Origin: JAAZVM01 sp041694155
GTDB taxonomy: Bacteria; Patescibacteriota; Gracilibacteria; BD1-5; UBA6164
DNA: 64,000 bases
NCBI GenBank assembly: GCA_041694155.1
Contig: JASMTS010000006.1
Location: forward strand, 62,001 to 126,000
Reading direction: 5' to 3'
Position numbers and translations under genes: made by a program
Part shown: in pieces, positions 21,877 to 32,039 of the stretch
Layout of the letters: each line of letters opens with the position of its first letter
Position numbering within the stretch: position 1 is the stretch's first letter
The notes under the pieces: generated by a model
What the model saw: only the letters and a program-made list of their open reading frames with translations
Databases searched by the model: none
Told to the model about the DNA's origin: nothing

Positions 21877-22678
21877 ATATCAGTACCAAGCTAGTTGCCA
21901 TAACAAGCATTCATACTATAAGTCATCATATAGCTATATGATGTTCTCAATATTCTTCTGCAGTTGGTAATAACTCATCTAATGAAATATAAATCATTAT
22001 TCATGCAACTAGTGCAAATATAAATCAAAAACTCAAGTCTCAAAACAAGTGTAACAAAAAAAAGTATCATATAATTGCTCATATTACTTCAGCAAAACCT
22101 GATAAAAATCATAAACTAGCTGCTTTTATCTTACTCTTTGTAGCAAAATAAATAGGTGCTGCAACTGCTATTCATTCAGGTATATTGTGTATAGCTATAG
22201 CTATGGCTATACTTATTCACAAATTAGGATCATATATTGCGGCTACAAATGTAGCCAATCATTCAGGAAAATTATGTAATGATATGGCTAGGGCTGAAAA
22301 AAGTCACATTCTTAATAGTTTTTTTTCATTTAGTAATTTTTTTTCAGAAAGGGTTTTGATATTTTTTATTTCATGAGGGTTTTCATAAGAAGGGACCATT
22401 TTATCAATTATTGCAATAATTGCTATTCACAAGAAAAAAGCAATAGTCATATATAGGTATCACTTTTCTTCTCATAATGCTTGACTTAAGCTTTCTAAAG
22501 ATTTTGGTAATATTTCCATAAATGAAACATATATCATAACTCATGCTGAAAAACCTAAACTACCAGATAATATTTTTGGGTTAAATTTTTTTGTAAAAAA
22601 AATCAAAAAGCTACCTATACCTGTTGATAATCAGGCTAATAGGGTTAATAAAAATGCTAATTGTATATTTGATTCCAT
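21875..22678 (-). CDS. zupT: ZIP-family zinc transporter ZupT
   Basis: 267 residues. ZIP proteins bring Zn2+ and other divalent metals into the cell. About eight membrane segments are visible. Signature: helix IV motif ALAISLHNFPEGLATFVA and helix V motif IAIAIAIHNIPEGIAVA, both with the His and Glu metal ligands (HNFPEG, HNIPEG), and SGLAEVIGA-type end. N-terminal FSAGVMIYVSFMEILP carries the conserved acid. UGA encodes the Gly of both PEG motifs. Length normal for ZupT. Confidence 0.94.
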
Positions 22679-22835
22679 TTATTTAATTATTTATTAATAT
22701 TTATAATAGATTATCAAAAAAATATATAAGTCAAATAAAGTCAATAATAAAGCTTTTAAAAATATTTTTATTAGTTTTTTGCAATATTTATAATTTGAAT
22801 ACAATAATAAAAATTAATAAAATTTATTAGATATA

Positions 22836-25124
22836 ATGTATAACTTAGAAGAAGTATTAAAAAATAATTTTTGATTAGAATCATTTAGAGAATGACAAAA
22901 AGATATAATAGAGAGTGTTATTAACAAAAATGACACTCTTGTTTTTATGCCAACTGGTTGATGAAAGTCTCTTACTTATCAATTACCTGGTTTTGCTATG
23001 GATGGTGTAACATTAGTAGTTTCTCCACTTATTTCTCTTATGAAGGACCAAGTAGACAAATTAAATGATTTATGAATAAGAGCAGAGCTTATAAATTCTA
23101 CTATTGATAATTATGATAAGCAAATAATACTTAATGATTTATCTAGAAATGATGGTAGTATAAAATTTTTGTATATAGCTCCAGAAAGACTTAATAGTTC
23201 TGACTTTATGAGAGTTATATCAAATACAAATATATCTTTATTAGCTATAGATGAAGCTCACTGTATAAGTCAATGGTGACATGATTTTAGACCTAGCTAC
23301 ATGAAGCTTAGAAGTTTTATAGATTCTCTTAGAAAAGATAAACATTTTCCTATTATTGCTCTTACCGCTACTGCTACTAAAAAAGTTAGATTGGATATTG
23401 TAGAAAGACTTTGACTTGATTCTCCAAAAATATTTACTACTTGATTTGAGAGAAAAAATATATCAATAATAGTAAGAGAAATATCTAAAAAAGAAGAAAA
23501 ATTATCAAAAGTTATAGAAATACTATCTAAAACTCCTGGTTCTTGAATAATATATTGTTCTAGTAGAAAAAATGTAAAAGAAGTTTATAACTATTTATGT
23601 AGTAAAAACATATCTTCTTGAATATATACATGAGAAATGACCCCAGATAGTAGGGAAATTGAGCAAAATAACTTTATGGATTGAAACTACAAGGTTATAG
23701 TAGCTACAAATGCATTTGGTATGTGAATAGATAAAAAAGATATAAGATTTGTTATTCATTACAATTTACCATGAAGTATAGAAAATTATTATCAAGAAGT
23801 AGGTAGGGCATGAAGAGATGGTAAAAATAGTTATTGAGTTGTTCTTGCATCTTTTTCAGATACAAAAATACAAGAATTTTTTATAGAAAATTCATTTCCT
23901 TCAAAAGAAAAAATACTAAAACTTTATGATTATTTTTATAATGATTTTGATTTATGACAATGATCCGGAGCAAATATTATCAAAACTTATTCTACTATAT
24001 CTAATGAAAGTTGATTAAAAAATGATATATTAGTATCTTCTATAATTAGAATATTGGAAAAATATAATATATTAAAAAGATGAATTGATGATTTTGATGA
24101 TAATTGAAGTGAATTTAGAGGTAGAGGTATAACTCTTTTAAAAAACAAACAAAAAAATGATTCTATACCTGTAGATTGGTGACATCAAGAAAATTTAAAA
24201 ACAGAGAATTATTTCAAACTAGAACAAATAAAAAAGCTTTTATTTTATCCTCATTGTAGAAAAAAATTTATACTTGACTATTTTTGAGATGAGGAAGATA
24301 TGCAAAAAATAAAAGATTGATGTGGTAGTTGTGATTTTTGTATAGAAAAGAAAAAAATATGAAACTCTCCAAATCTAAACATAGTAAATTTATCTGTTTT
24401 TTCATTAGTTTTAGAAGTTATAAAAAAATATAATGAAAAGTTTTGAGCTCAACTTATAATAAAATTTTTACGGGGAAGTCGTGATAAAAAACTTTCTGAT
24501 TGGAAAATGGATAAAAATGATTATTTTGGTTCTTTGTCAGATTTGACTCCTGAAGCTATACAAGCTATAATAGAAGCTCTTATTTATAATGATTATCTTT
24601 ATAGGCTTGATGGTCAGTATCCTCTGGTTTGAATAACTGAAACATGAAAAATATCTATAGTTAGAGATAGTATTTTAAAACAAGATAATGATGAATTACA
24701 ACAATATATAAGAATGAAACTTGGTAGTAAAGAAGTATATAAAAAACAAAAAGAAAATAATGAAAGCTCTTCTAATTCTAGTATCAATAATAAAAAAATA
24801 GATACATATAAAGAAACATTATATTTATTGAAACAATGAAAGAGTATAAAAGAAATAGAGTCTGTTAGATGACTCAAAAATATAACAATAGAATCACATA
24901 TAATAAAGCTTTATGAATACTCTGAATTGTCTCTGTGAGAAGTTATGAAATATACAAGTTTCTCCAAGCTTAGTAATACAAAAAATACTATAAATAATTA
25001 TTTTGACTGACAAATAGATAAACTAAAACCTATAAAGCAAAAATTAGAAGAATTATGATTTGATGATATTGGTTATTTTGATATAAAATTGGCTATATCT
25101 ATGATAGATAAAAAAGATTTATAA
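22836..25124 (+). CDS. recQ: ATP-dependent DNA helicase RecQ
   Basis: 762 residues. RecQ unwinds branched DNA 3'-5' in recombination repair. Seen: FREGQKDIIESVINK (Q motif region), Walker A MPTGGGKSLTYQLP near residue 45, DEAHCISQWGHDFRPSY near 138, TATATKKV, YCSSRKNVKEVY, VATNAFGMGIDKKDIRFVIHYN and QEVGRAGRDG. A zinc site CRKKFILDYFGDE with CGSCDFC follows, then an RQC-like part, and a C-terminal helical unit (LYLLKQGKSIKEIESVRGL) like an HTH_40/HRDC region. Length is larger than minimal RecQ. UGA supplies both Gly of GGGKS. A terminator follows. Confidence 0.95.
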
Positions 25125-25153
25125 AAAACAAGCTATGTCAAGCTTGTTTTTTT
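25125..25153 (+). terminator. intrinsic terminator of recQ
   Basis: aaaacaagct and agcttgtttt pair around atgtca, followed by T-run. Confidence 0.85.
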
Positions 25154-25212
25154 GTTATATATATAAAATTATGTTACACTTTTATTAAAGTTATATATAA
25201 ATAAATATTTTT

Positions 25213-26565
25213 ATGAGTATACAAGATGTACTAAAAAAATCCAAAGCAAACAAAAATGATCAAACTTCTACAAAGAAAACAAAAGTAGAGGATCTTTTTT
25301 GATCTGCTTCTTCTTGAACAAAAAACTCAAAAAATACTATTAATTCTGATCTAAATATAAATTCATATTGAGAAAAACAAGAGGACTGAGAACTAATATG
25401 AATGGTTAATGATATATTTTTGAATGCTATAAAAAATAGGGCGTCGGATGTTCATATTGAACCAAACGACAAAAATATAAATATTAGATTTAGAGTTGAT
25501 GGTAATTTTATAAATTATAAACAATTAGATTTATCTTACAAAGATCCTATAGTAGCAAGAATAAAAATAATGTCTTACCTTAGGATAGATGAACATAGGC
25601 TTCCTCAAGATTGAAAGATAGCTTATAAGCTATTTGGTTGAAAATCTATTGATATGAGAATATCAGTAATACCAACTATATATTGAGAAAAATGTGTAAT
25701 AAGATTATTAAAAAAAGATGATAGACCACCTGAGTTGAAACAATTATGAATTATGCCATATAACATGGTAAAGGTAAAAAATCATATAAAAGATAATTAT
25801 TGAATGATTTTGGCAGTATGACCTACTGGTTCTGGTAAGTCTACAACACTTTTTTCTTTGTTATCACAATATGACCCAGAAGAAAAAAATATTTCTACAT
25901 TAGAAGATCCAGTTGAATATAGAATATCATGAGTTAATCATACACAAATAAATCCTGCTATTGATTTTACCTTTGCCAGATGACTTAGGAGTTTGCTTAG
26001 ACAAGATCCAGATATAATAATGGTATGAGAAATAAGAGATGAAGAAACAGCAAAACTTGCAGTAGAAGCTAGTATTACATGACATATAGTTTTTTCTACT
26101 ATCCATACCAACTCTGCAAGTCATACTATACAAAGACTTATAAACTTATGAGTAGATCCTTTGCTTATAACTTCAAGTCTAAGAATGATTGTTAGTCAAA
26201 GGTTGGCTAGAAAACTATGTACTAATTGTAAAGTTAAATACAAAGCAAGTGAAAAAATAAAAAATTACATAGTTTGAAGAGTTTGAAAATATATAAAAAA
26301 TAAAGACGAAATTATTTTGTATAAAGCTCATGATTGATGATGTGAAAAATGTAACCATACATGATATAGCTGAAGAGTCTGACTTTATGAAATATTAGAA
26401 ATGACTGATAAAATGGAATCAATGATATTAAAAAACTCGTCTCGTTTACAAATAGAAATACAGGCTATATGAGACGGAATGGTTCCTATAAAAGATGACG
26501 GTTTGTTAAAAGTTATACTTTGAGAAACATCATTAGAAGAAATATTATCTGTTTTATGAACTTAA
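25213..26565 (+). CDS. pilB: PilB/GspE-type pilus assembly ATPase (first copy)
   Basis: 450 residues. Type IV pilus extension motor, a hexameric cytoplasmic ATPase. A Lys/Ser-rich 70-residue N-terminus replaces the usual long N1 domain. Then ASDVHIEPNDKNINIRFRVDG, the Walker A GPTGSGKSTTL near residue 203, Asp box EDPVEYRISGVNHTQINP, Walker B LLRQDPDIIMVGEIRDEETA and the His box. A tetracysteine zinc site is present: CTNCK near residue 336 and CEKCNHTGYSGR. The second copy is at 37997; this one is separated from any other pilus assembly gene in the window by small unknown genes. Confidence 0.94.
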
Positions 26566-26660
26566 AAATAAAAAAGTAAATAGTTTTTCTAAAAAATAAT
26601 TGATATATATATTTGCTAGATATAATTATTTATGATAATCTATAATAGTAATCATAAATT

Positions 26661-26954
26661 ATGAATACACGTATTGAAACACTTTTTGAAAAGTATAATC
26701 TATCTGCTAAAAATAGATATGAGATAGAACAAATGTATTGATTGTTACCTGATTTTAAGAAAAAGAGTCTTATAAATAATTTTGAAGTTTTTTTATCAAA
26801 ATTTAACTACATAGAAGACTCTATACAAAAAGAAAAAGAAATATTATTATGAGAATCTGTTGATAAAATAAGAGATTCTATTTTACAAAAAAGAAAGGAA
26901 AAAATAGACGAAAAAATAAAAGATGAAATAAATTTATTGAAAGGGGAACTATAA
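26661..26954 (+). CDS. hypothetical helical protein (97 aa)
   Basis: 97 residues, two UGA-Gly, UAA stop. Two helical sections: LFEKYNLSAKNRYEIEQMYGLLPDFKKKSLINNFEVFLSKF, then a strongly charged coiled-coil-like helix (IQKEKEILLGESVDKIRD, KRKEKIDEKIKDE). No signal or membrane segment. Lies 95 bases after pilB and 24 before the next small gene; the three may be one transcript. A regulatory partner of the ATPase is possible but unsupported. Confidence 0.65.
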
Positions 26955-26978
26955 ATTTAATGACTAAATTATAATAAC

Positions 26979-27302
26979 ATGAGAGAAGGTTTAAATATTC
27001 ATAACTCCGAAGGATTAAATAACTCATTTGAAGAATATAGAAATTCTCCTGAATATAAAATGGAGGTTTCTCAAAGAGTAGAAACTCTAAAAGTATTTTG
27101 AGTGTTTCCTGAATTTGCTGAAGCTTTGGCTAAAGATTCTGTTAAAAATAATTTCAAAGTATCAGAATTGTTATGAGTTAAGGATGAAATAATGGATGAA
27201 AATGACAAGCTTGTAGAAAGTTTCTCTAATATAGAACAAGAAAAAATAGATAGAATAATAAGAGCTGCAACTGGTGATTCAAATTATGGTTCTGCTGCAT
27301 AA
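26979..27302 (+). CDS. hypothetical acidic protein (107 aa)
   Basis: 107 residues, two UGA-Gly plus several GGT/GGA glycines. Predicted helices throughout, acidic (pI clearly low), with a core phrase SPEYKMEVSQRVETLKVFGVFPEFAEALAKDS. No recognised domain. Ends five bases before a strong shared terminator; convergent with the prepilin gene at 27334. Confidence 0.65.
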
Positions 27303-27306
27303 TTTA

Positions 27307-27350
27307 TAATAACAAAAGACTAAGGGTTATTCCTTAGTCTTTTGTTATTA
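27307..27350. terminator. 19-bp perfect shared terminator
   Basis: taataacaaaagactaagg (27307-27325) and ccttagtcttttgttatta (27332-27350) pair perfectly around gttatt. The UAA of the minus-strand prepilin gene (27334-27336) is inside the arm. Confidence 0.85.
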
Positions 27351-27879
27351 ATCAGTTAACACTATCAAAATATATATTTTTTTCATCTGATAAAAATTTT
27401 GTTTTTATTCTTATTGTATTTTCTCAAGAGTTGCAGCCAATTCAGTCAATTATGTAATTTCACTTTTCAAAAATAATTGTTCATGTATTTGTTGTTGTAG
27501 GTGTTCAGTTATTTGTACTACATGTTATCTCAGATATACTGTATCATTGTTCTAGTTCTAGTTTATTTATTACTTCTTGTGTTCAAGATTTTTCTATTTT
27601 TGTTATTATTGATCAAGAGTTACTGCTTGATACTTCAATTATCCATTTGTCAGGTATTTCTAAATCTACTCAATTTAATTCTGCTTTTCAGACCAAATCA
27701 TTTGTTCTTATTGTTTCTATTTGCGATATAACCTTATTAGTGAATATCTCTAATCTTTGCTTGCTAGTAGATGAGTTAAAATTTATATTACTTGCTCAGG
27801 CAATCATTATAATAATTAAAGTTATTACTACTAATAACTCCATAACAGTAAAAGCTTTATTTTTGTTTTTTAAATGCAT
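27334..27879 (-). CDS. type IV prepilin-like protein (GspH/PilE-like)
   Basis: 181 residues. N-terminus LKNKNKA|FTVMELLVVITLIIIMIAGAS has the mature Phe, Glu at +5 and a long hydrophobic helix; the residue before cleavage is Ala rather than Gly. Then TSKQRLEIFTNKVISQIETIRTNDLVG, the pseudopilin alpha-1 tail, and a beta domain with three Cys residues (ITCSTNNGT, IGCNSGEN). No extra adhesion domain. Stop codon lies in the shared hairpin. Likely a minor pilin or pseudopilin. Confidence 0.8.
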
Positions 27880-27973
27880 AAAAAATTTGTAAATAATAAA
27901 AAAAATGATATAATTTTCTTAGTTAATTTTACTGATAAAAAAATAACTTCAAATTATTTTTTAAAATAAATAT

Positions 27974-28903
27974 ATGAAAAAAGCATTTTTATTAATTTTT
28001 GTTTCTCTGTTTTCTTTTTCACAAGTAAATGCAGAGTCTAATCTTGATGTAGTTTCTAATGATTCCAAATGATTGACACTTGGTTGGGATTCAGTTGAAT
28101 GAGCTGATTTTTATCAAATAGAATATTGAACTGAGTCATGAAATTATACTGAAATAGAAGAATTTATTTTTAACAATAGTCATACTTTTACTGATCTTGA
28201 ACCTAGTACTAAATATTATTTTTCATTGATTTGAAAAGATGAATGGGAAAATCAAGTATTCAAAGAAGATGAATTTTCTGTAACTACTTCAGACTCAATT
28301 TGATTAAGTAATGACTGATCTACAAATAACAATGAACAAGAATTATCATTATTTATGGTTGAATCTTCAGAAATGGTATGAGAAAATGAAATAGAGTTAG
28401 TTTTTTCTAATCCATTAAAAGATGAATCTCATGATGATAGAAAATTCAAAGTTGAATGAGTAGAAAATCCAAATGATTACTTTGAAGTAGTAGATTCTTA
28501 TATAAAAGAAGATAAGGATAATGTATTAGTTTTGACTTTAGATTGAACACCTTCTGTATGAACAGAATATAAAGTCATAGTTTTATCTACAAAAGATGTA
28601 AACAACCAAAGTATTGAATATTGAGTTGATTCAGAAACTGTTTTTGAATGAATAGATGCTTCTGAAATTCAAGTTGTTGAAAAAGATGAAGAAGAGATTG
28701 AATTAAATGCAGCTTGAGCAGAGCCTAGTGAAGAAACATCTAATGCTTGAGCTGAAATTGATAAAGATACTGTAAATAGTAATCTTATAAATGTAGCGGA
28801 TTCTAATGAAAGACTTCCTCAAACATGACCTACTCAAACTTTTATAGTTTTATTATCTTTGTTATTTTGAGCTCTAATTTTTTATAATAGATTTAAAAAA
28901 TAA
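27974..28903 (+). CDS. LPXTG-anchored surface protein with fibronectin-III-like domain
   Basis: 309 residues. Signal peptide KKAFLLIFVSLFSFSQVNA, then a domain like fibronectin type III: WLTLGWDSVEGADFYQIEYG, FTDLEPSTKYYFSLIG. A second Ig-like part with EIELVFSNPLKDE follows. The C-terminus is a classic sortase signal: LPQTG near residue 281, hydrophobic TFIVLLSLLFGALIFY and basic tail RFKK. The Gly of LPQTG is encoded by UGA. Sortase would link the Thr to the wall polymer. An acidic stalk (VEKDEEEIELNA) lies before it. No sortase gene is visible in this window. Confidence 0.85.
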
Positions 28904-28945
28904 AATAAAAAAACTTTCTTAAATTAAGAAAGTTTTTTTATTTTA
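28902..28945. terminator. 21-bp hairpin shared terminator
   Basis: Positions 28902-28922 and 28925-28945 are perfect complements with a two-base centre. It overlaps the LPXTG gene's UAA and contains the stop of the minus-strand gene at 28938-28940. Confidence 0.8.
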
Positions 28946-29420
28946 TAAATATTCATATTATTGTTAAATTAGCAATTGTTTTAAAAAAATTATATTTTGT
29001 TTTTATGTTTTTTTGTAATTGATAATAAGTTCATATTTTACTACTTTTTTCTAGTATTGATTCTTTTATATATCCATAAAATGGATTTACTGATATTTTT
29101 GGATGTTTTTCACATACTGAAAAAATAAAATTTATTTCATTATGTATTTTTTTGTATATATCCATTTTTTCTTCTAATGTAACTTTTCAGTTATTTTCTC
29201 AAAAATCTTTTCTTTTTAACTCAAAAAATGTTTTAAATATTTCTTCTTTTTTATTTAGTGTATCTCACGATATTCAATAAAGAGTTGTTACTTGATTATT
29301 TCTTTTGTTAAATAAATCTATTATTAATTTTTCCAATTTTTGTATTTTATTTCATAACAAAAATACGAATATATTTAGTATTAATATTATTAAAATAACT
29401 CATATTATTATATATTCCAT
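28938..29420 (-). CDS. membrane-anchored LemA-like helical protein (160 aa)
   Basis: 160 residues. One N-terminal membrane helix (IIIGVILIILILNIFVFLLG) then Lys-rich helices: KIQKLEKLIIDLFNKRNNQVTTLYG, KKEEIFKTFFELKRKDFGE, EEKMDIYKKIHNEINFIFSVCEKHPKIS. The order (short extracellular N-end, helix, antiparallel helices with a conserved pattern) resembles LemA proteins, but the family signature is not complete. Transcribed toward the LPXTG gene. Confidence 0.5.
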
Positions 29421-29540
29421 AATTTTTATTTTTATTATTAATTGTATATTATATATATTATCATAAAAGCTACTTATTACAAAAAACTAAGCAATTTTAT
29501 TTTGACTATTATCAAAAAAATCATATAATCCTTATTGACA

Positions 29541-29573
29541 AATGTTGCAAACTAATATATTGCAGCATTTTTT
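29541..29573 (+). terminator. hairpin upstream of secE
   Basis: aatgttgcaa and ttgcagcatt pair with one G-U around nine bases, followed by seven T. It lies 20 bases before secE with no gene upstream on this strand for 600 bases, so it may be an attenuator of the secE-nusG transcript. Confidence 0.55.
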
Positions 29574-29593
29574 TAGTTTTAACTTAAAAATTT

Positions 29594-29776
29594 ATGTTAC
29601 AATTTTTTAAAGATTCTGTTAGGGAATTAAAACATGTGGTATGGCCAACTAGAGCTGAAACAAAAAATTTCTTTATTATAGTTATTCTTGTACTTATATT
29701 TTTCTGAATTTATTTATTTGTAGCTTCTACAATATTCTCAGAAATAGTTACATATCTAAGAGATTTAGTTTCTTAA
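29594..29776 (+). CDS. secE: preprotein translocase subunit SecE
   Basis: 60 residues, the size of single-helix SecE. Amphipathic helix FFKDSVRELKHVVWPTRAET with the invariant W-P-(T/S) motif, followed by one membrane helix (NFFIIVILVLIFFGIYLFVAST). SecE clamps SecY in the general export channel. It is followed by nusG in the canonical order, 40 bases apart. Confidence 0.93.
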
Positions 29777-29816
29777 TATACTATAATTTTAATTCTATTT
29801 TAAAAAATATTTAACT

Positions 29817-30347
29817 ATGCTAAAAAAACCAGAATGGTATGTTATTCAAGTAGTATCTTGAACTGAAGAAAATGTTAAAAAGTCTCTTTTTCAAAGAAGA
29901 GAGAGCTTTTGATTGGAGGATTATATTATTGATGTTTATGTTCCAACTCATGATGTTGTTTCTGTTAGATCATGATGAGCAAAAGTAAAAAAACAAAAAA
30001 ATTTATTACCATGATATATATTGGTTCAAATGAATGTAACCAATGAGAGTTGGTATATAGTTAGAAATACTCCTAATGTTACAGGGTTTTTATGAGCTTG
30101 AAATATACCAGTTCCTGTATCATGAACAGAGTTGGAACAACTAAAATGAAAAGTTTCAGAAAGATCAGAAACTTTTGAATCAAAATTTCAAGTTTGAGAT
30201 ATGGCTCTTGTTATTAAATGACCTTTTGAATGAAATGAGTGAGTTATAACTGAAGTTAATGATAAAAAATGAATAGTTAAATTAAGTGTTAATTTGCTTT
30301 GAAGAGATACTCCAATTGAGCTAGAATTTGCTGATATAAAAGTTTAA
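29817..30347 (+). CDS. nusG: transcription elongation/antitermination factor NusG
   Basis: 176 residues. NGN domain at the N-terminus (PEWYVIQVVSGTEENVKKSL, the family opening WYvvqv-sG-E-xv), the Lys-rich linker VRSGGAKVKKQKNLLPGYILVQM, and the C-terminal KOW: GDMALVIKGPFEGNEGVITEVNDKKGIVKLSV. Length is standard. Follows secE, as in most bacteria; rplK is absent immediately downstream. Confidence 0.95.
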
Positions 30348-30362
30348 TAATCATTATCAACT

Positions 30363-31091
30363 ATGAGAAATCTTATATTAATTTTAATATTTATGATTCT
30401 ATCTTTTTCTGTAAATATATTGTTTTATTATGTTTCAGATGATTATAGAAATTTTTTAAAGCAATTAAAAAGTGATGATAATCAGAATATTTTAATTAAT
30501 AGTGAAATAGAAGAAGAAAAAACTCAAAACAAATCTTGAACTTGAACTGATACTAAAACTAATGATTCTAATATTCTTAATGAAGAAAAAGAATCCAGTG
30601 ATTTACAAAATGATAAACAGGACTATGAAGATAAAGTTTTAGAATCGTATAGTGATGATAATCAAAATGAAGGAGATATTCCTACAAGAGAAATCAAATT
30701 ATGAAAAAATTATCAAAAAATATTAAATCTATTTACTTCTTATGACTTGGTTAGAATGGAAGTAAATACAAACTTGTTTGATATAACTGATGAATATCCA
30801 GATGATTATTTAGAATATTATTCTAAAAATTTAACATTGTATTTTTTTACTACAAAAAGATATACAGATTTAAAGGATATATTTATGGTTTTAGAAGATG
30901 AGTTACCTTTTACTATAAATGAAGTAAATAACTTTTGAGATAATTCGTTTTTTATAAATTTAGATGATGATATAGATGATAATATAGTTAGAATTGTAGT
31001 TTCTAATGATTGAGTTGTTTTTTGATTGAAAATAAATAAAAATGATTATAATCTAATTAAGGAAAAATTAAATACTTTAAGAACTAATTAA
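30363..31091 (+). CDS. hypothetical signal-anchored protein (242 aa)
   Basis: 242 residues. Signal anchor RNLILILIFMILSFSVNILFYYV, then an acidic, Asp/Glu/Asn-rich linker containing a Thr/Gly patch (KSGTGTDTKTND), and a globular C-terminal part: QKILNLFTSYDLVRMEVNTNLFDITDEYPDDYLEYY, LTLYFFTTKRYTDLKDIFMVLEDELPF, then a DD-rich strand and VGLKINKNDY. I do not recognise the domain. It lies between nusG and greA, all on one strand at 15- and 11-base spacing, so it is probably in their operon. Confidence 0.65.
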
Positions 31092-31102
31092 AAAATAAAA
31101 AA

Positions 31103-31579
31103 ATGTCAAATACAATATATGTAACACAGGAGTGATTAAAAAAACTTCAAGATGAATTAAATGATTTAAAAACAAATAAAAGAGTAGAAATCGCGGAAAA
31201 ACTTAAAGAAGCTATTTCTTTTTGAGATCTTTCTGAAAATTCAGAATATGAAGATGCCAGAAATGAACAAGCACAAGTAGAGTTGAGAATATCTGACTTA
31301 GAAGAACAACTTAAAAATGTTGAAATCATAGATGAAGGTTCTGAAAAATGAGATAGAATAAGTATGTGAGCTATCGTAGAAATAAAAAATTTAGAATCAT
31401 GAGAACATGATAATTTAAAAATTGTAGGTTCTACTGAGGCAAATATCTTGGCAGAAACTCCTACTATATCTAATGATTCACTAATAGGGAAGGCACTACT
31501 TTGAAAGAAGAAATGACAAAAAGTAAAAGTTTCAGCTTTAGCATGAAATTTTGAATATGAAATTATAAGTATTAAATAA
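31103..31579 (+). CDS. greA: transcription elongation factor GreA
   Basis: 158 residues. The N-terminal coiled coil has the acidic cleavage tip: GDLSENSEYEDARNEQAQVE near residues 40-60, with Asp41 and Glu44 equivalents, and an antiparallel partner helix ELRISDLEEQLKNVEII. The C-terminal FKBP-like part reads DRISMGAIVEIKN, IVGSTEANI, TPTISNDSLIGKALLGKKKGQKVKVSA, as in all Gre factors. UGA encodes Gly in GKKKGQK. Rescues backtracked RNA polymerase. Confidence 0.95.
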
Positions 31580-31589
31580 TTATAAAAAA

Positions 31590-32006
31590 ATGGATTTTAA
31601 CTTTTTTTACCAGAATTTATTGTTAATTCCTGCTGTTACTTTTTTAGTTACGGTATTTTTGAAGTGAATAATTTTTAAATTAAAAACTTGAAAAATTGAT
31701 TTATCAAAAGCTTTATGAAGTTGATGAATGCCTTCTGTTCATTCTTCAGTTGTTGTTTCTTTGGCTACTTGAGTTGCGATAAAACACTGAGTTCAGTCTG
31801 ATTTATTTGCTATAGCTATGGCATTTACTGTTATTATAATTTATGATGCTATAAATGTTAGATTCGAAGCATGACAACATGCTGCTGCAATAAATAGATC
31901 TCTTTGAGAAAAAAAATTCAAAGAATCATTATGACATTTACCAAGCGAAGCATTTGCTTGAAGTATATTAGGTATAGTTATTGCTGTAATAATATATTTT
32001 ATATAA
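31590..32006 (+). CDS. DUF212/divergent PAP2-family membrane protein (YuiD-like)
   Basis: 138 residues. Signature: GGMPSVHSSVVVSLATGVAIKHG (the PSxHS element of PAP2 phosphatases) then SDLFAIAMAFTVIIIYDAINVRFEAGQHAAAINR and a C-terminal helix GSILGIVIAVIIYF. This is the shape of the small 'divergent PAP2' proteins such as YuiD. Three to four membrane helices. Catalytic activity of the family is not firmly shown. Eleven bases after greA; a terminator follows. Confidence 0.88.
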
Positions 32007-32039
32007 AAAAACTTGAAGATTTATCTTCAAGTTTTTTTG
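32006..32039. terminator. shared terminator DUF212/glmS
   Basis: aaaaaacttgaagat and atcttcaagtttttt are complementary around a two- to four-base loop with A and T runs outside. It separates the DUF212 gene from the stop of convergent glmS. Confidence 0.85.

Noticed and set aside
27501..27892. Two overlapping hydrophobic plus-strand ORFs
   Set aside because: They are antisense shadows of the prepilin gene at 27334-27879 on the minus strand.
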